Source of the DNA: Progne subis subis
Taxonomy: Eukaryota; Chordata; Aves; Passeriformes; Hirundinidae
Reading direction: 5' to 3'
DNA: 64,000 nucleotides
Assembly (NCBI GenBank): GCA_022316685.1
Contig: JAKJHU010000038.1
Coordinates: 2,032,384-2,096,383, forward strand
Program-made: the position numbers and the translations under genes
Notes under the pieces: model-generated
Told to the model about the DNA's origin: nothing
What the model saw: only the letters and a program-made list of their open reading frames with translations
The model's database searches: none
Shown here: piece after piece, positions 12,721 through 26,465 of the stretch
Numbering within the stretch: position 1 is the stretch's first letter
Layout of the letters: the number at the start of each line of letters is the position of its first letter

Positions 12721-15700
12721 TCAGGATCAGAAGAATAAAAAAGCACATAGTACCTGGTTTATATTTGACATGCCCATGGGTTTCTCTTAGCCTTATAAGA
12801 ATTTTAGCTCCAGTGCTTAAGTTTTCCAAGTTGTAAAGAAAATACAATTCAGAAGTCTGCACAGGTTAATGCCCTTGATTTATTTTCTGTTGTTGCTGGG
12901 GCACAGAATGGTCCCTGGAGAAACATTTTCACAAATGTTTTTTCAACTACTGGTTCTAAATGTAATGAATTTAAACATTCTACACAAAACAAAGACATGT
13001 CATATTTATTTATCTATACATTCACCTATAGTTTTAATAGAAATATAAAAACAGATTAAAGGACAAGTGACAGAACATGAAGATGTTGAGTTCCCATAAT
13101 GTAGCTTACCCAATACTATGTTTTATTTGGTCTGAATTACAATGGTGCCAAGTGAACCACAGGTTAAACAGTTCATCCATGCATTTCCAGTCTTTCAAAA
13201 TTAATTGGGTGACAAATTGTTGTATTATTGAGCTCTAATTGCTTAAAAAAGCATGTAATAGATCAGCTGCAAAACCAAAGACATATCACCATGGTACTGC
13301 TTGAACTGCCACTTCTGAAAAGCAAATTCAAAACACTTGTTTCACGTTTTGGCTCACCTGATGGAATTTTGTTCCTCAACTCAAATATTTCTTTGACTTG
13401 AAGCTTATGGTGAAATTTTTTAAAGTTCCACTTCAAATATACACTGTCAGATTGCTCAACCCCGAGCTTTGTTTGATTCCCCTGATTAAGTAATGAGTAT
13501 TTTAAAGCAAACAGTATTATAAAAGTTAGCAATTGTTAAGTAATTTACCTTTTGGCCCCTAAATACATAATTTTTCGTTTTGTTTGTTTGCTTCCAAAAC
13601 AGAGACAATAACTCGAAAAAGCATTAATTTTATATTTATGGTATTACTTAAATCCTGAGGTAGTGAAAATTTTCACCAGTTTCAACACAAATCCACATAA
13701 GACTATAACCTGAAACTTTGGAATGACCTTATTTTTACTGCATGAATATGCAAAGCAATGGAATGTAAAACATCATCCAATTGATCTATTGCCACAAAGG
13801 AGGAGTATATTAGATTCTGGATTAAGCTGATGCTCACGTTCTTGGTCTCTGTCCTTTTTAAACAATCTGTCTCTAGTAGAAAATGAAATGACAAGACAAG
13901 ACAAAAGGCCAAGCATGTTTTTTCTTTACAGTATACTATCAGAATTTGTCTGAGCAGACATTGCACACCAGAAAAAAGAGAACATGCTTCTTCTTTTATT
14001 TTAAAAAAGTCTTGGGACAGTGCGTTTTTTACTTTATGTTGTTTCAGTTACTGAAACAATTAATTAATACTGATTTAAACAAAGAAAAAAATCCAAAACC
14101 CAAAAATGTTAAGGACTTTAACAGGATTTCCTACAAGTTCTTGAGCTGGGCTCCTTCTCTGGGGTCTCTATCACTATTAGAAGTCAATCTATCCAGCAAA
14201 ACACTGATATACAGCTCATGATCTACCTGATTATGTAAACATCCACAGTTTGTCCGTACATCCTACTGAGATCACTAAAACTTACATGTGTGCTTAAATT
14301 AATTTTTCTGGGGATTCTTCAGGAAACCATGTGAATGTAACAATCATGCTCCTTAGCATTTAAGAGTTTCTAGAATTCGTGGTTATAATTTTGATGGCCT
14401 CGCTTTTCCACTGTTATTAAAACCTCACCCCTACAGATTGATTTGGTAGTCCTACTGGAACACCACAACAAAGCAATATAGAACAAACATGCAGAGATTT
14501 TTAAAGCATGTCTGATGTCTACCTTTTGTCATTAGAGAAACAAAAAATTAAGCTTCTATTTTTAATTACCAGGCATCTTACTCTAGAGTAATTTTAAACT
14601 CTGATTTGGTACATCTTATTAAAATAATGTTTACGATTTACCAGTTATTTCACCCCTTGCATACAACAGGCACCTTAGCCCACCCCTTGGATAACAGGAG
14701 TTAAAAAACTTACCAGGGAGTGAACAGCCAGGATAGAACCCCTCCTGATTCACTGAGCTATTGTTTGGGATTCAAGGAGAGCAAGGTGGAACAAGATGGC
14801 TCCAGAAACAGAATGAAGCTGTAAGTCATGCAGCCCCTTTTCCTCTGCTAGCAGATGTCAAACCATGTTATTAGGAAGGGTTATTCGACATTATATGACT
14901 GCACAATGGTGAAGTTCTTCAGCATGAGGAGCAGCAACAATATCTAGAATTGCACATCCAGAAAGGAGGGTGAATTCCAAGAGATGCATTGCACTTTCAC
15001 AAGTACCTAACCTCAGAATGCTCTACAGTAGCTACAAAACCCTACACTTTTCCTCAGCTACGGCTACAGCATGACCTCCATAACTACATAAAATCAAAGT
15101 ACAAAATTTGAATGCAGAAGTTGGAATAAAAAAGCTTAAAATTTCACAGATCACAGAAATGATGCCCAGTGCAGTAGGTACCATACTTAACCTCCTTTGC
15201 CCTTCAGAATGTGCACTATTTATTATAATTCTAACTTAGCCCACTGGGTGGATTGCTCCTTTTTTATCCGCTAGGCGCGATCAAATCAGCACAGTAGAAG
15301 AACTGCTGATGCATGAAATGATAGGTCAATGTAACCTTGTTGTGGAGTAATGTCCCTGCAAATCACAGTAAACAAATAAAACAGTTCCTTTTATTTGCTG
15401 TAGGTATTAGGCAAGGCATAAATTATCAAATCTAAAGCAGGAACATTTTTGCTGCAAATATAATATATCGCTCCATGCTACTATACACAAACCTCATTTA
15501 AATAACACCTTAACGCACAATATGGGGGAAAAGCTTTTATAAATACATGGTGGCTTTAGTCACAACCATCTACCGCTGGACTTCCCCAAATCAGTGTAAC
15601 CAATGGCCTTTGTAGAATGAAAGCTTTCTAAAAACTTTTGTCATCAGGTGTCTTTCTTCTTTTGCCTTGTCAGATACAGATGTCTCTGGAGCAAGTTCAT

Positions 15701-17217
15701 CTAAACAACTGGCACAGTACATTTAGCATAATCCTTGCATATAAAAGTTCTCTTATTTGGTATTTTTATTTTTCATTTTAATCTGTGTACCAAAGTAAAG
15801 TTAGCATTGCATTCTTGGAGTTATCATGTACTTAAAAAGAAATTTGTCTATGACATGATTCACGATCATATAAGAAAATACTTTGGAAGGTAAGTGTTAA
15901 GGTGGTAAAACTGAACTACCACCCCAGTGGTCACATGCTAAGATAACATCCTATAAAACGTATTGGAAACAATGCATTATATTATTCTTAACAGCACAAG
16001 ATGTTCCATATGGACCTCCAAAATGCAGTGCTATTAATAAAAAAATCTATTAAAAATTTTAGAATAAACTACATATATGTTTGTGTAAGCATACACACAC
16101 ATTTATAGAGATTATGGTTGGTAAATACAACTTACAGGAGCTTACAAGGCTGGCCTTGTGTAATTCCCAGAGTACATGTTCATAATGGTTTTATGTAACA
16201 AGAGTAAAATGTAATATAAACAAAATTTAAATGGTACTTAAACCAGAGACTCCAGTCTTGAATGGTTTGTTATATGTGACAACTGTATAGAGAACAAATC
16301 ACATAAACTACTGAGAATCTAATGTGTGCTGAACTTCTAAGGTGGGTGGGTTTTATTTTCTTTCCTAAAATATCCTCAGGAAAGAGTGTTCAACTGTACA
16401 AGCAAACACAGAGAAACTATTTTAAATGTTAGGGATTAGTAAATGAAAAAAATTTACATTATTATTTTATATTATTTTTTAATTGTTTATATTATTTTAT
16501 TGTGAGACAATAAATGTTTAAAAGGCATAGTTTAACATTAAAAAAATGCAAAGTAATTTAAAAGTCTGAAATACAGTATTTATAGTTATACATTTAACAT
16601 GAGAGGAGGTGTTGGAATGAAGTCTTGAAAATCTTTCACTTTTTATTTGGGACATGAGTGGCAACATGTTCATTATCATGATAGATATCTCAAGTAAAGT
16701 ATTCTTGTCAGAGCAATTTTCCAGCAAGTGGATGTGTCAGCTCATTATAAACCAAACATACTACACTACAATGCCATTATTAGGTTTAAGCAGGGTCTGC
16801 CTGGCCATGCAAAAGATACAAATATTAATGATATTTCTTAAAAACCTGATTAAAAAGTAAAAATAAAATGATTAGATACTAAAATGTGGTGCTGATGCTA
16901 TCAAGCAAATACACTTTCCAACATTTTAATAACAGACTTGGATATTAGAAAATCTTACTAAGAATACTGCCACCTTATTTGTAGTCACAGACACTACACA
17001 AGAAAATACAACTGGAATGATCGCTTCTGGCATTCCAAACCCCTGAAAAATAAAACTAAACATAAAGAAATAATTTTAAAACAAGTTTCACAACCATATC
17101 CACATAAAATCTAATAGAGATCTGAAGGCTCCTATAAACAGAATCAGCTGTTTTTCCTTTAATCTTAGGCTGAAAGGGTCTGTGACACAGTAGCCATATG
17201 CCAAACACCCCCACCAG

Positions 17218-17238
17218 CCCCCCCCCCCCCCCCCCCCC
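17218..17238 (+). repeat. Poly-C run (21 nt)
   Basis: Uninterrupted C run preceded by CCCCCACCAG; G-rich on the minus strand and able to form G-quadruplexes. Length may be unreliable in assembly. Confidence 0.9.
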
Positions 17239-17679
17239 AGGAACATTAAACAAAAAGATATGCAACTTTTCTGGCCAGTCTTAAGGATAGGTTCATATTT
17301 TTCTATGGCATACAGATTAGAAGTTCAGAAGCTCAATAACAAAAAGCAGAATTCCTGAACACACAGTAGTTGTTCACTCCTGAAAGCAACAGATCAATTT
17401 CTCCCTGCTCTCCCTGCCATTACTGGCATTTATAAATATTTCCCCCTTTGCTGCTCTCTCACTTTGAAGCAGCTAAAGCAAACTGTATTCTGTTTCTGGG
17501 TCTTGGCCTCCCCTCACAGAAGGCACACAGCTGTCAGGAAAGCATGATGTTTTATGTTTGAATTCCACTGCGTGGCCAGACCCTGCTCCCTTAAAACTCA
17601 GAGAAAGCTATTCCTTTAAGTTAATGAGGAGCAGAAAGAGGTCTTGAATAGCAAGTTTCTTCAGTATTGTGTGTATTTA

Positions 17680-18350
17680 TAGAAACCTAGAAAGGTTTGG
17701 ATTGAAAGGGACATTAGAGTATGTGGTTCCAAACCCCCTGCCATTAGCAGGGACATTTTCCCCTAGACCAGGTAGTTCCAAGCTCCCTCCAGCCTGCCCT
17801 TGAACACTTCCAGGGATGGGGCATTCACAACCTCTTTGGGCGACCTGTTCTACTGCCTCATCCCCTTCACAGTAAAGAATTTATTCCTAATATCTGATCT
17901 AAACCTACTCTCTTTTAGCTTGAACATATTACCTCTTGTCCTATCCCTCCTTGCCCTTGCAAGTTCCTCTCCAACTCTTTTGTAGGCCCCTTTGGGTACT
18001 GGAAGGTGCTCTAAGGTCTCTCTTGGAACATTCTCTTCTCCAGGCATGGCAGCCCCAACCCTGTCATCCCTTCCACATAGGAGAGATGTTCCAGCCTTGT
18101 GACCACCTTTGTGGCCTCCTCCATATCAATTCATTCCTTCTTCCAAATGTTCACTTCATTCTTACGTTGGGGGCCCACAGCAGGACACAGTGCTCCAGGT
18201 GAGGAGTAGAGGGGATTTCAGTGGGTGAAATGACAGGCAGAAAGCAATGCTACTGACTGAGGAAGTGGCTGGACTTCAGATGTCTCATGAACACCCCAGA
18301 TGTGATCCTACTCACTCTTCTGACAACAGAGAGAAGAGGCCACTGAAATA
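17680..18350 (-). mobile_element. CR1 LINE, 5'-truncated, old copy
   Basis: On the plus strand it reads as the reverse complement of a CR1 3' region: GGTTTGGATTGAAAGGGACA, then GGTTCCAAACCCCCTGCC, GCAGGGACATTTTCCCCTAG, CTCCAGCCTGCCCTTGAACA and CTTCCAGGGATGGGGCATTC. It continues through the part coding the end of the reverse transcriptase protein, to about CAGGACACAGTGCTCCAGGT. The frame is broken by many changes. The orientation is minus, with the 3' end at the low-coordinate side. Confidence 0.9.
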
Positions 18351-19540
18351 ACCACGGCAGCACTGCACAGGTGATTAGTAGACTTCTTTGTGCAACTCTG
18401 CCTGTACTTAAAGAGCTGTCCCGAGAGCTGGGAGCACCACCACAAGCAGTAGAAGCTGCTGCTTCTACCCTTGCCTTATTCTCACCTGCTTTTATTTTTC
18501 ATAACTTGGGCATTGAGGAGACTCAGTGTTCCCTCCTGCTCCTCCAGGCAGGTTGTTTTACAGTCAGCTCATACCAGCTAGATCTGGTCAAAAGGCACAT
18601 TGTGTGGGCTCATTCAGATGTAGGAACAAAAAAGTCAGATGAAGGGAAGAAAAAAAAAGTAATTATTTAACCTCATCAAAGTAGCACAGAGTCCAAACAT
18701 TTGACCATGCCTCTTGGAATAAATATCCATCATCTGAAGCATTCAGGAAACTTGACAGATCTTGTGCATTGGATTGGGAATATATATGTCAGAAATTAAT
18801 AATGTGTTACAAAATTTATTCTGGGAAAAATAAAGTAGCAGAAGGGCTATCACATTTCATATGTTACCAGCTTACACACTTTCATCTTTTTGTATGACAT
18901 AATAAAGGGAAAAATAGAAGTCACGATTGCTTGTCTAATCAATGTTTTATGTTTTAAATTTAATCGGCTTTTGTTATATACAGGTATATAACAGAACCCC
19001 CCAAAGCCAAAAAAACTTATATTTCAACTCACTCTTTTAACTTCAAAGCTGTCTGCTAATGACAGAAAAACTTCTCTGGACTTCACACAACCTGCTCCAG
19101 AGACAGGGACTTTTTATAACCCAGGGAAAAGCTGTGAGGACAGAGTCCTGTGTGGTAATGCTGTTGCACATCTGACCCTCAGAAGAAATGAATTATAACA
19201 ATGCCAAAGCTTATCCCACTGCAGTGAAAGATGAACAAGCCATATTACAGAAATAAAAGCTAGGAGTCTTGAGGGCCACATGCATTTAAAACAAAACAAA
19301 AGAAAAATCAAACGAAAGCCAAACTATCAACCAAACAAACCCCGACCTCCCCCCAAAAAAACCAACAAAACAAAATCAAAAAACCCCCCAAACCTAACCA
19401 AAAGAAAACAAAAAACAACGCAACAAAAGCCACCATACAAAAAACGTTAGGTATCCTCGGCCTAAGACTCTGTGAAATTATTTACAACTTGCCGCAAAAA
19501 AACTCTGTGATATGTCCAACGTTCCCGTCAGGTTGATTTC
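18351..19540. other. Non-coding stretch with A/C-rich tract
   Basis: Mostly AT-rich. From 19281 to 19440 it becomes nearly pure A and C (AAACAAAAC-type), directly before the next CpG island. No coding exon was recognised. Confidence 0.6.
19281..19440 (+). repeat. A/C-rich low-complexity tract
   Basis: About 160 bp made mainly of A and C in short irregular CAAAA and AACCCC units. Similar tracts occur at 4190-4268, 5262-5292 and 26392-26465. Confidence 0.85.
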
Positions 19541-19544
19541 CTCA

Positions 19545-19910
19545 AGTCCCCTCAGCCAACACGCGCCCCAGAGCGGAACAGCGCCAGCGACACCGCCGGC
19601 CTGACCGCGACCCGCCGCTGCACGGAGAGCCCGGGCACCGCGCCGCGGGCTCCTGCCGCTGTCCGGGCCCCGCCGCTGTCCGGGCACCGCCCGCTTCTCT
19701 TGCAGCGGGAGCCGCCCGCTGTCCCGGGCCCCGCCGCTGTCCGGGCCCCGCCCGCTTCTCTTGCAGCGGGGGCCCGGCTTCCCGCGCTGCTCCGGGCGGG
19801 AAGGGCCGGCCGGGGTCAGAGGGGCGGCCCGGGAGCCGCCGCAGCCCACGGCTGCGCTGGGACTGTGCGCCGGAGGAGCGCGGTGCGAGAGGAGGAGAGC
19901 AATGCGCGTG
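19545..19910. promoter_or_regulatory. CpG island C (orphan)
   Basis: Sharp GC-rich, CpG-dense island between AT-rich flanks, containing a 61-bp tandem duplication. No protein family was recognised on either strand. It may be the promoter of an unrecognised gene or non-coding RNA between SP5 and the expected GAD1; in mammals ERICH2 occupies that interval. Confidence 0.6.
19659..19770 (+). repeat. 61-bp tandem duplication in CpG island
   Basis: Two adjacent copies of a unit containing GCTGTCCGGGCCCCGCCGCT, CCGCCCGCTTCTCTTGCAG and CGGG. The shared CTTCTCTTGCAGCGGG occurs at 19694 and again at 19755. The copies differ at a few bases. Confidence 0.85.
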
Positions 19911-22900
19911 GGTGGGAATGGCCTAGAGAATGGGATTCCGTGCCGTTCCTCAATTTTAAGGGGCATTCAGGCAACACTGAAACGGTTATAAAGCCATCAT
20001 GGCAGCTTGAACAACTCTCAAAGGATGTCGAGACTCACCGAGTGTAAATCCAGCCATAACGGGGTGAGACAAATACGTGATGGATCGGCCAATCTGTCAC
20101 TATTAAACACAACAAACAAAATGCGATTCCAGCTCAGGAAGTTTCTGAAGCACTGTTCCCCAGAAGCTGAGAGGCTGTGCCAAGGGAAATATCTGTTTTA
20201 TATATGCCTCGTTTTTAATCCACTTTCTATAGCATCTGGTACTGGAAGACAGGCTCCTAGGTTAAACAGACCTTTGGTCTGGCTCTTGGTAGTTGTGCAT
20301 CTCCATTATATTTACCATTTCCCCTGAGAAAACCATTTCAAGCATCTCCATTCCTGCTTGCCAAAGGATGCTGCATGTACCAGGGGCTCTTCCTGCGTTC
20401 TGGGACTCTCTAATGATTATGTGGTTGGCTCCAGGGGCATGTGCAGTTCTGCCGTTTCCTTATGCCTTAAACACATGCTCCCCAAAGGCACCAAGATGAT
20501 TTTAAACAGATGTAGCTGGCATACTGTTAGGTCTTCCCTGAGAGCATTAAACTGGAGTGGGTAAAATATTCTGATCCCAGAAACATGAATCAGAGCCCTC
20601 CCCAAGAAGTTAGGAAAAAGCTGAAACTTGGTGGAGAGGTACTAATAAGAGCCTAATTACTGATGCCTGAGATCTCCAGGTGGGAAGACATGATCTTAAC
20701 CACACTCATCTGCTGTCACAAAAACTTTGGGGCCTTAGCTGTGTAATCTGACAGGACACCTAACCCTGGGCAGGTCTTCAGGGCTGATTAAATCATTTAG
20801 TGAACCTTTCTGGCTGAAGTGCTCCTTGTTGCAGTCTAGTTTGAAGAGAATTTCTAATGGCTTGTTTTAAATTAAAATAAGCTTGGTAAAAGTCAAAATA
20901 TGAAAAAGTGTGACTTTACATGCACAAATGTAAGAGTCTATTTAGAATTCACATTGTAAAAATTCTTGATATTAATCATCATTATTATAGTTCTAAATGC
21001 ATCTCACACTAACTGGCATTAGTGATTTATTCAGATTATTTTGTTAGGCTTAATAGAGGATAGGCTTCCTGGTCAGCAAATAAAAAGATGTTGCAGCTTT
21101 CTAAAAACAAGTACCCCTTTGTGTCAGCCAAACTGCTGAAGAAATATATCTTCCTTTTAAAAATTCTTATTCTAACACCGGATTGTAACTGGTACATAAG
21201 AAGCCTCTATACATGGAAAAGGAGAAGAGACAGGTTAGCCAGAGTTTGTCTCTGACTGATGCAAGATTTCATGGCTTAACCAATGAGAACATCTCCTGCA
21301 GGCAAGAACTCAGATGAGACTATTTTATGCTTTTGATTTACCTTTTTGAATAAATGATGATAGAGAAAAGTGGTTGTCACTACAAAAAAAGTGCTGTGGA
21401 ATCAGCAGCAAGTCAAGAAATCTGGCTGCTTTGATTGAGGTTATCACATGGCATTGAGATAGTAGGAACTCAGTCATTTCCGCAGCAAGATTTCATGAGA
21501 GACTGTGCTCAGTGCTTTTGAGATCAAGAGCAAAACATTCAGGACATATTAAGGAGAGTATATTGCATAGTCTATTAATTTTAAAGGGGTGAGGCACACC
21601 TGTAAATTGGAGGTAATCATGGTTGAATTATTGGATCTTAGATTCTGTTTTTAAAAATGTGCTTTGTTGTATGCTAGGCTTTTCTTTTACACCTTTTAAA
21701 TAGGAAAGAATGTTTTCTGAACTGGTAGAGGCTCTGCCGTAATCTAGTAGTCTGGCCTTGGGAGCAGGGTAAGGGCTGTAGCCACCCAAGAAGGACCTGT
21801 GCAGAGAGGAACAAGTCCTTCCCAGAGGCAATGGGTAAATGCAGCAGTTCCCTTGAAGGGTAAATCTCCTGTTGTCAAAGGACTCAGGGAAAACTGTCCC
21901 AGTGCATCACACCTGCTCTGGGGTGGCCCATGCCCCTGTAGGCACACAAATACTGCTGCTCTTTCTGGAACTTGTGCAGAGGAAGTGAATTCCATGGGTT
22001 CACACTATGCTGTCTTGCAGATCTGTGTAAGAACCATTGGGAATCTAAACCTACATCATTATTCTAATTGTTTTTACCATCATCTAAGTTTTTAATCTTT
22101 GATAGTGTGTGTATCTTAATTAAGAGCTGATTCTCAAGTGTGTTGAAAGGCAACCAAAGAAACCAAATAATTGTGCAATTCTAATACATAATTCTGTGTA
22201 TTCAAAAGATCTAATTGCTGTAGCTAATTAAAAACAGGCTTGAACTTACCTTCCTCCTTGTCCTTTCTTGAACATGCTCACTAAGTGTCAGAAGTTTTAA
22301 CATCTAGATCAGAATCTAGATTTCAGTGTTATATCTGATGCTTGACACCTATTTTAAATTAAGTCTAGGATGAATGAATGCATATAATAAAAAAACAAAG
22401 GAAAGTCTAATGTACTTAGGCACTTTATAAGGAATTAGTTTAATGTAACATACTATTCTGCTTTACTGGCTGTTTAATATTTAATATTTCTCAGCAGATT
22501 AAAACTGTGGTTCTAATGAGAAAAATAATTGAATGATCAATCTGGAAGGTAAATCCCACATTTAAGTCTCAGTGATTTCAGTACTTTGTAATCACTTTAT
22601 TTAGCTTAGGAAACTTCCATCTTCGTGTGTAATGAGGCACGATGATTTGAAGTTTTGTGGACAGGGGAGAGAGCAAACGCCGCGAACACAATGTAACAGC
22701 TGCATAGTGGAACATCCTCCAGAAAACTCTCCTGAGTTGTGTAAGGGAGCTGGGGAAAGTGAAGCAGCTAGAGGCTTCTAAAATACTCTTGGGTCTTCTG
22801 CTTCCTCTATTAATATAGGATGTGAAGGGAACTCAGACTCCTTACTAGCGTTGATAGCTGTGAGGGCAAGCAAAGGTGGCCCATGAAAATGAAACGTCTG

Positions 22901-24606
22901 TGTTCTCCCTCGCCCTTCTCCTTGACAGAAGCATAATGATCTTGAGATCCATGAAGTTCTTTTCCCCCCTCTTGTGGAAAAAAACTTTTAACTAGTCCTT
23001 CCTCTTATAAGAAAAACCATTTCCCTATGGACTGCCTGAATAAGCTGAATATGTTTAGTGTTGCTCTTTGTATATTCATGATCCCACTGGGTAGCAGAGT
23101 TACAGTTCCAGTGTTCACATGCAGTTTTAAAATGTTACACACAACATACTTCCCCTAAAAAGATTGCTCACGGTTTGCTCTCTCTAACCTAAGTATTCAA
23201 CCACCAAACACAGCTTTGATTACAGTATTTTGCAAGTAGCTTCTCAGTGTCATTATACAATTTATTTAAGCATTTTATTAAGAAGCTCAGACATACCCTT
23301 AGGCCTCATGTAGGCACATAAGAAGATTTGGTTAATATTTTGGAAAATATAAAAGTGTAATCTTTGCCTGCTTAAAACTCTTTCAGTTCTTTCAGATCAA
23401 ATTAATAGCAAGAAGTCAGTGGAGCCACGCTGCTGAAGGGTCAGGTAATGCTGAGAAGAATGGGCTTCCTATATTAGGCTACTAAAATGCACAAGCAATG
23501 TTTTAGAACACATAAAAGCAAGCAGATGTAAAGTGTTTGGCTATTCTTTGCAGAATTAAACAAGAGCAAAGCACTTCCACCATCCCTGCTCAGAAGAAAA
23601 GATAATTATTTAGATGGGAGGGGAAGAAATGAAGCCATTTTCACACTCCTTTGGGATTAACATATGATAGCTGAGACCACCTGACATTCTCAGGCTATGT
23701 TATCTTTCCTGTCTAGTCTTTAATGAGTGAATAGTGTGCATTTTCCTTTCTCTTCTTCACATGTGTATTCTAGACTCGTGGAGAGCTGTCTGAAATACGG
23801 GTGAATGTGGCAGTGTGACTGACATCTCCTTTCCATACACATGAGAGATCTGCATGTGGAGATCATAGGCACACCATCTGATCCTGAAAAAAGCATGTGG
23901 GATATGACCCCAAGTGAAGATATGGGCTTTGGCTAATAAAATTTCTTTTAACCTGCCTTATAATTAGAGCCTGTTTTGAAAGTGTGCTCTGTAATGTCTG
24001 TTTCCTATTAAAAAGAAAAATGAAAAATGTTTTTGAGTAGTATACAGGGAAATATTGGAACATAAATATTGTTTAAACAGCCAGTACTGTTATAAGAACA
24101 GGGACTTACAGATAATAGGAATATATTGTTCTTGCAGACAACACTACCTTTTAAAAATGTAAAAACATAGGTACACGCTATTGTTTCTGATAAAGCTATT
24201 TGTCACAGACTATTGACTTTGATATTTGCAAACAGGCACATTTAAGTTGTGAAAAATATCAGTTTATGGCATTTGACTATAATTTTTCATTTCAAATGTG
24301 AGTATCCTAAAAAAAGTGACTTTCTTTTTCATTTTTCCCCTTATGGTTCATCATTCCTCCATACTAAATGCTATTGTGATGTAGTACTCAGTTGAGGACA
24401 TGTCAGTCACTGTCATAGTAAATGGCTATAATTAAGTGGCAATAGAAAATTAAAAATTGTAAAAAAGATTGCACTTTATGATGGCACAGGTTGACAGGAA
24501 GGGCGAATTAGGATGTTGTCTAAAATGAGTTACTTGCTCATTACTGGCATTAAAGGCCATGACTGATTCTCCAGAGGAGGCAGATTGAGATGAACTGCCT
24601 TGGTAC

Positions 24607-24752
24607 ATGGCTCCTTTAAAAGTGCCTTGATGACTATGTGCAGAGATATAGATTGGACCTATTTATGAACTTCTGAGTGGTCTGCTAAATCAATTGAACA
24701 TCACTGAACAGTAAAGGGTATATTTTGTCTAAGAGTTTCAAGATGGGAGCAC
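24607..24752 (+). repeat. Dispersed repeat, copy 1
   Basis: Shares with 25853-25982 the core GAACTTCTGAGTGGTCT, then ATCACTG(A/G)ACAGTAAA and TCTAAGAGTTTCAAGA, with similarity extending upstream to GGCTC(C/A)TTTAAAAG. Over 80% identical in the core by eye. Family unknown. Confidence 0.75.
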
Positions 24753-25852
24753 TGTAGGGTCTGAATTTATGCAGACACTGTACAAAGCCTCTGCACCTTT
24801 AAAGAGTGCACTTAAATTGTTTGGTGAATGGCAACTCCGTAGCTCAGTACAAATTTGCCAGTTCTTCAGAAGGTCTTGGCCACTTAGTTCAGTACATGCA
24901 GTACAGGATGCACCTCACAGGCATCTGAAGAGGAGAGGGAGACCCACCACATACCTACCTGTCCCTACATGGCCTTGAATGGGCATCCATAACCCTCCTT
25001 AGGAGCACACAGGCTTTGTACACAGCCCCAGTCTGGCTCCTGCTGACATGGCTAAGCAATGATGTAATCAGGCCTGGGTCAGGGACATGATGGAATTCTT
25101 TGTGTCCTTGAGTAAATGTGTAACACAAAAGATATTAAGAGATGATAAGAAAAACAGCACAGATGTTCTCCAGGTCAAAAGCCAAATCTCACTATCCATA
25201 ATCTCCTACTGACTTGTCACAGTCAGAAGGTCAAAATACGTGTTTGTTTTCTTTGATTTTCATTATCCGTGCTGAAACACCTACATGACTTCAAATCATT
25301 TTGGAGTAAATATTAACAGGGAATAAACCCCACAGAGTTTAAAAGACCTTTTGAATTACATGCGCTTCTGCTTTCTCTGGTCAAGATGATTCCTTCAATC
25401 AGCCTAGGGCCTTGGATCCTTCTCTATGCTGCATATTAACACTTACCTGACAAGGGTGAGCCTTGCTGGGTGCTGCACATTTCCAGCTCCTCAGTGGCTT
25501 GGACAATATTTAAATACAAAATTATTGAACGTACCTGTTAGACAATCCCTTTGATGAAATGCTCAGTAGTCTCAAAGATTTAGGGATCTTCTTCAGTAAA
25601 TATTTTTTAAAAGTTTGCCAGGAAAACCTAATAGGTCTTTGACCCGATTCTGTTATGTGGCAGAGAGGCAGACCCCACATCTTTACCACAGGATTCACAA
25701 GAATCTCATAAAAAGTGGGAAATATTTCCAAAACTGTAATGGAGAAAAAACAAGGTCCTATGGAAATGATAAAATCTGACAAGCTGGACATTATACTTTC
25801 GTTTCTTACTGCTCAGTATGAGAATAGGCTGACAAGATCCATGAAATATTAT

Positions 25853-25982
25853 GAGGCTCATTTAAAAGCACCCCAGTAACCATGCAACTAGTTGCACAGA
25901 ACTTCTGAGTGGTCTCCTGAGTCATTGAATATCACTGGACAGTAAAAGGTATCTTTCATCTAAGAGTTTCAAGACAGCAGCA
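25853..25982 (+). repeat. Dispersed repeat, copy 2
   Basis: Second copy of the element at 24607-24752, about 1.23 kb downstream in the same orientation, with small indels. Confidence 0.75.
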
Positions 25983-26391
25983 TATTACACTCCTTATTTC
26001 TTCAGAATTCTGCACTAATACTAGATATATGAATTTACAAAGTGAAATAGTTAAGTTGTTGTTACTTTAAAATGCAATCTATCAAAATCTGCAAATAATT
26101 GAAGATTAAATATTTCTTTCAAAAATTATACCCTTAATTAAATATGGAAGGAAGAATTACACTATGACAGTTTTAGGAACTACATCTCCCAATATAGCTT
26201 AAAAAACCATTGTCTTACTTTTTATGTAATAGTACTTGAGGAGGTAGGATACATAATTTTATAGAATTTGTTGGATTATTGCAATGAAGATCTGGTTTTG
26301 TCGGGACCAAAAGGGCAATCCTGCAAGCTTCTCCCAGGTGAAAGTCTTGTCCTATTTGACCTTTGACTAAAAATACTTTGATTAACAACAC

Positions 26392-26465
26392 ATTAAAAAA
26401 AACCCCCAAAACCCAAAAAAACCCCAAAACGCCCCCAAAAACAAACAAACAAAAAACCAACCCTA
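26392..26465 (+). repeat. A/C-rich low-complexity tract
   Basis: Runs of A alternating with runs of C (AAAAAACCCCCAAAACCC and similar), ending (CAAA)n. Confidence 0.9.

Larger units (their letters stand above)
12516..17675. other. AT-rich non-coding stretch
   Basis: Contains a (TATC)n microsatellite at about 12693-12720 and a poly-C run at 17218-17238. No exons, RNA genes or recognisable transposon bodies were identified. Confidence 0.6.

Noticed and set aside
17800..18202. Several small open frames around 17.8-18.2 kb
   Set aside because: They lie within an old CR1 LINE copy and are decay products of the element, not host genes.
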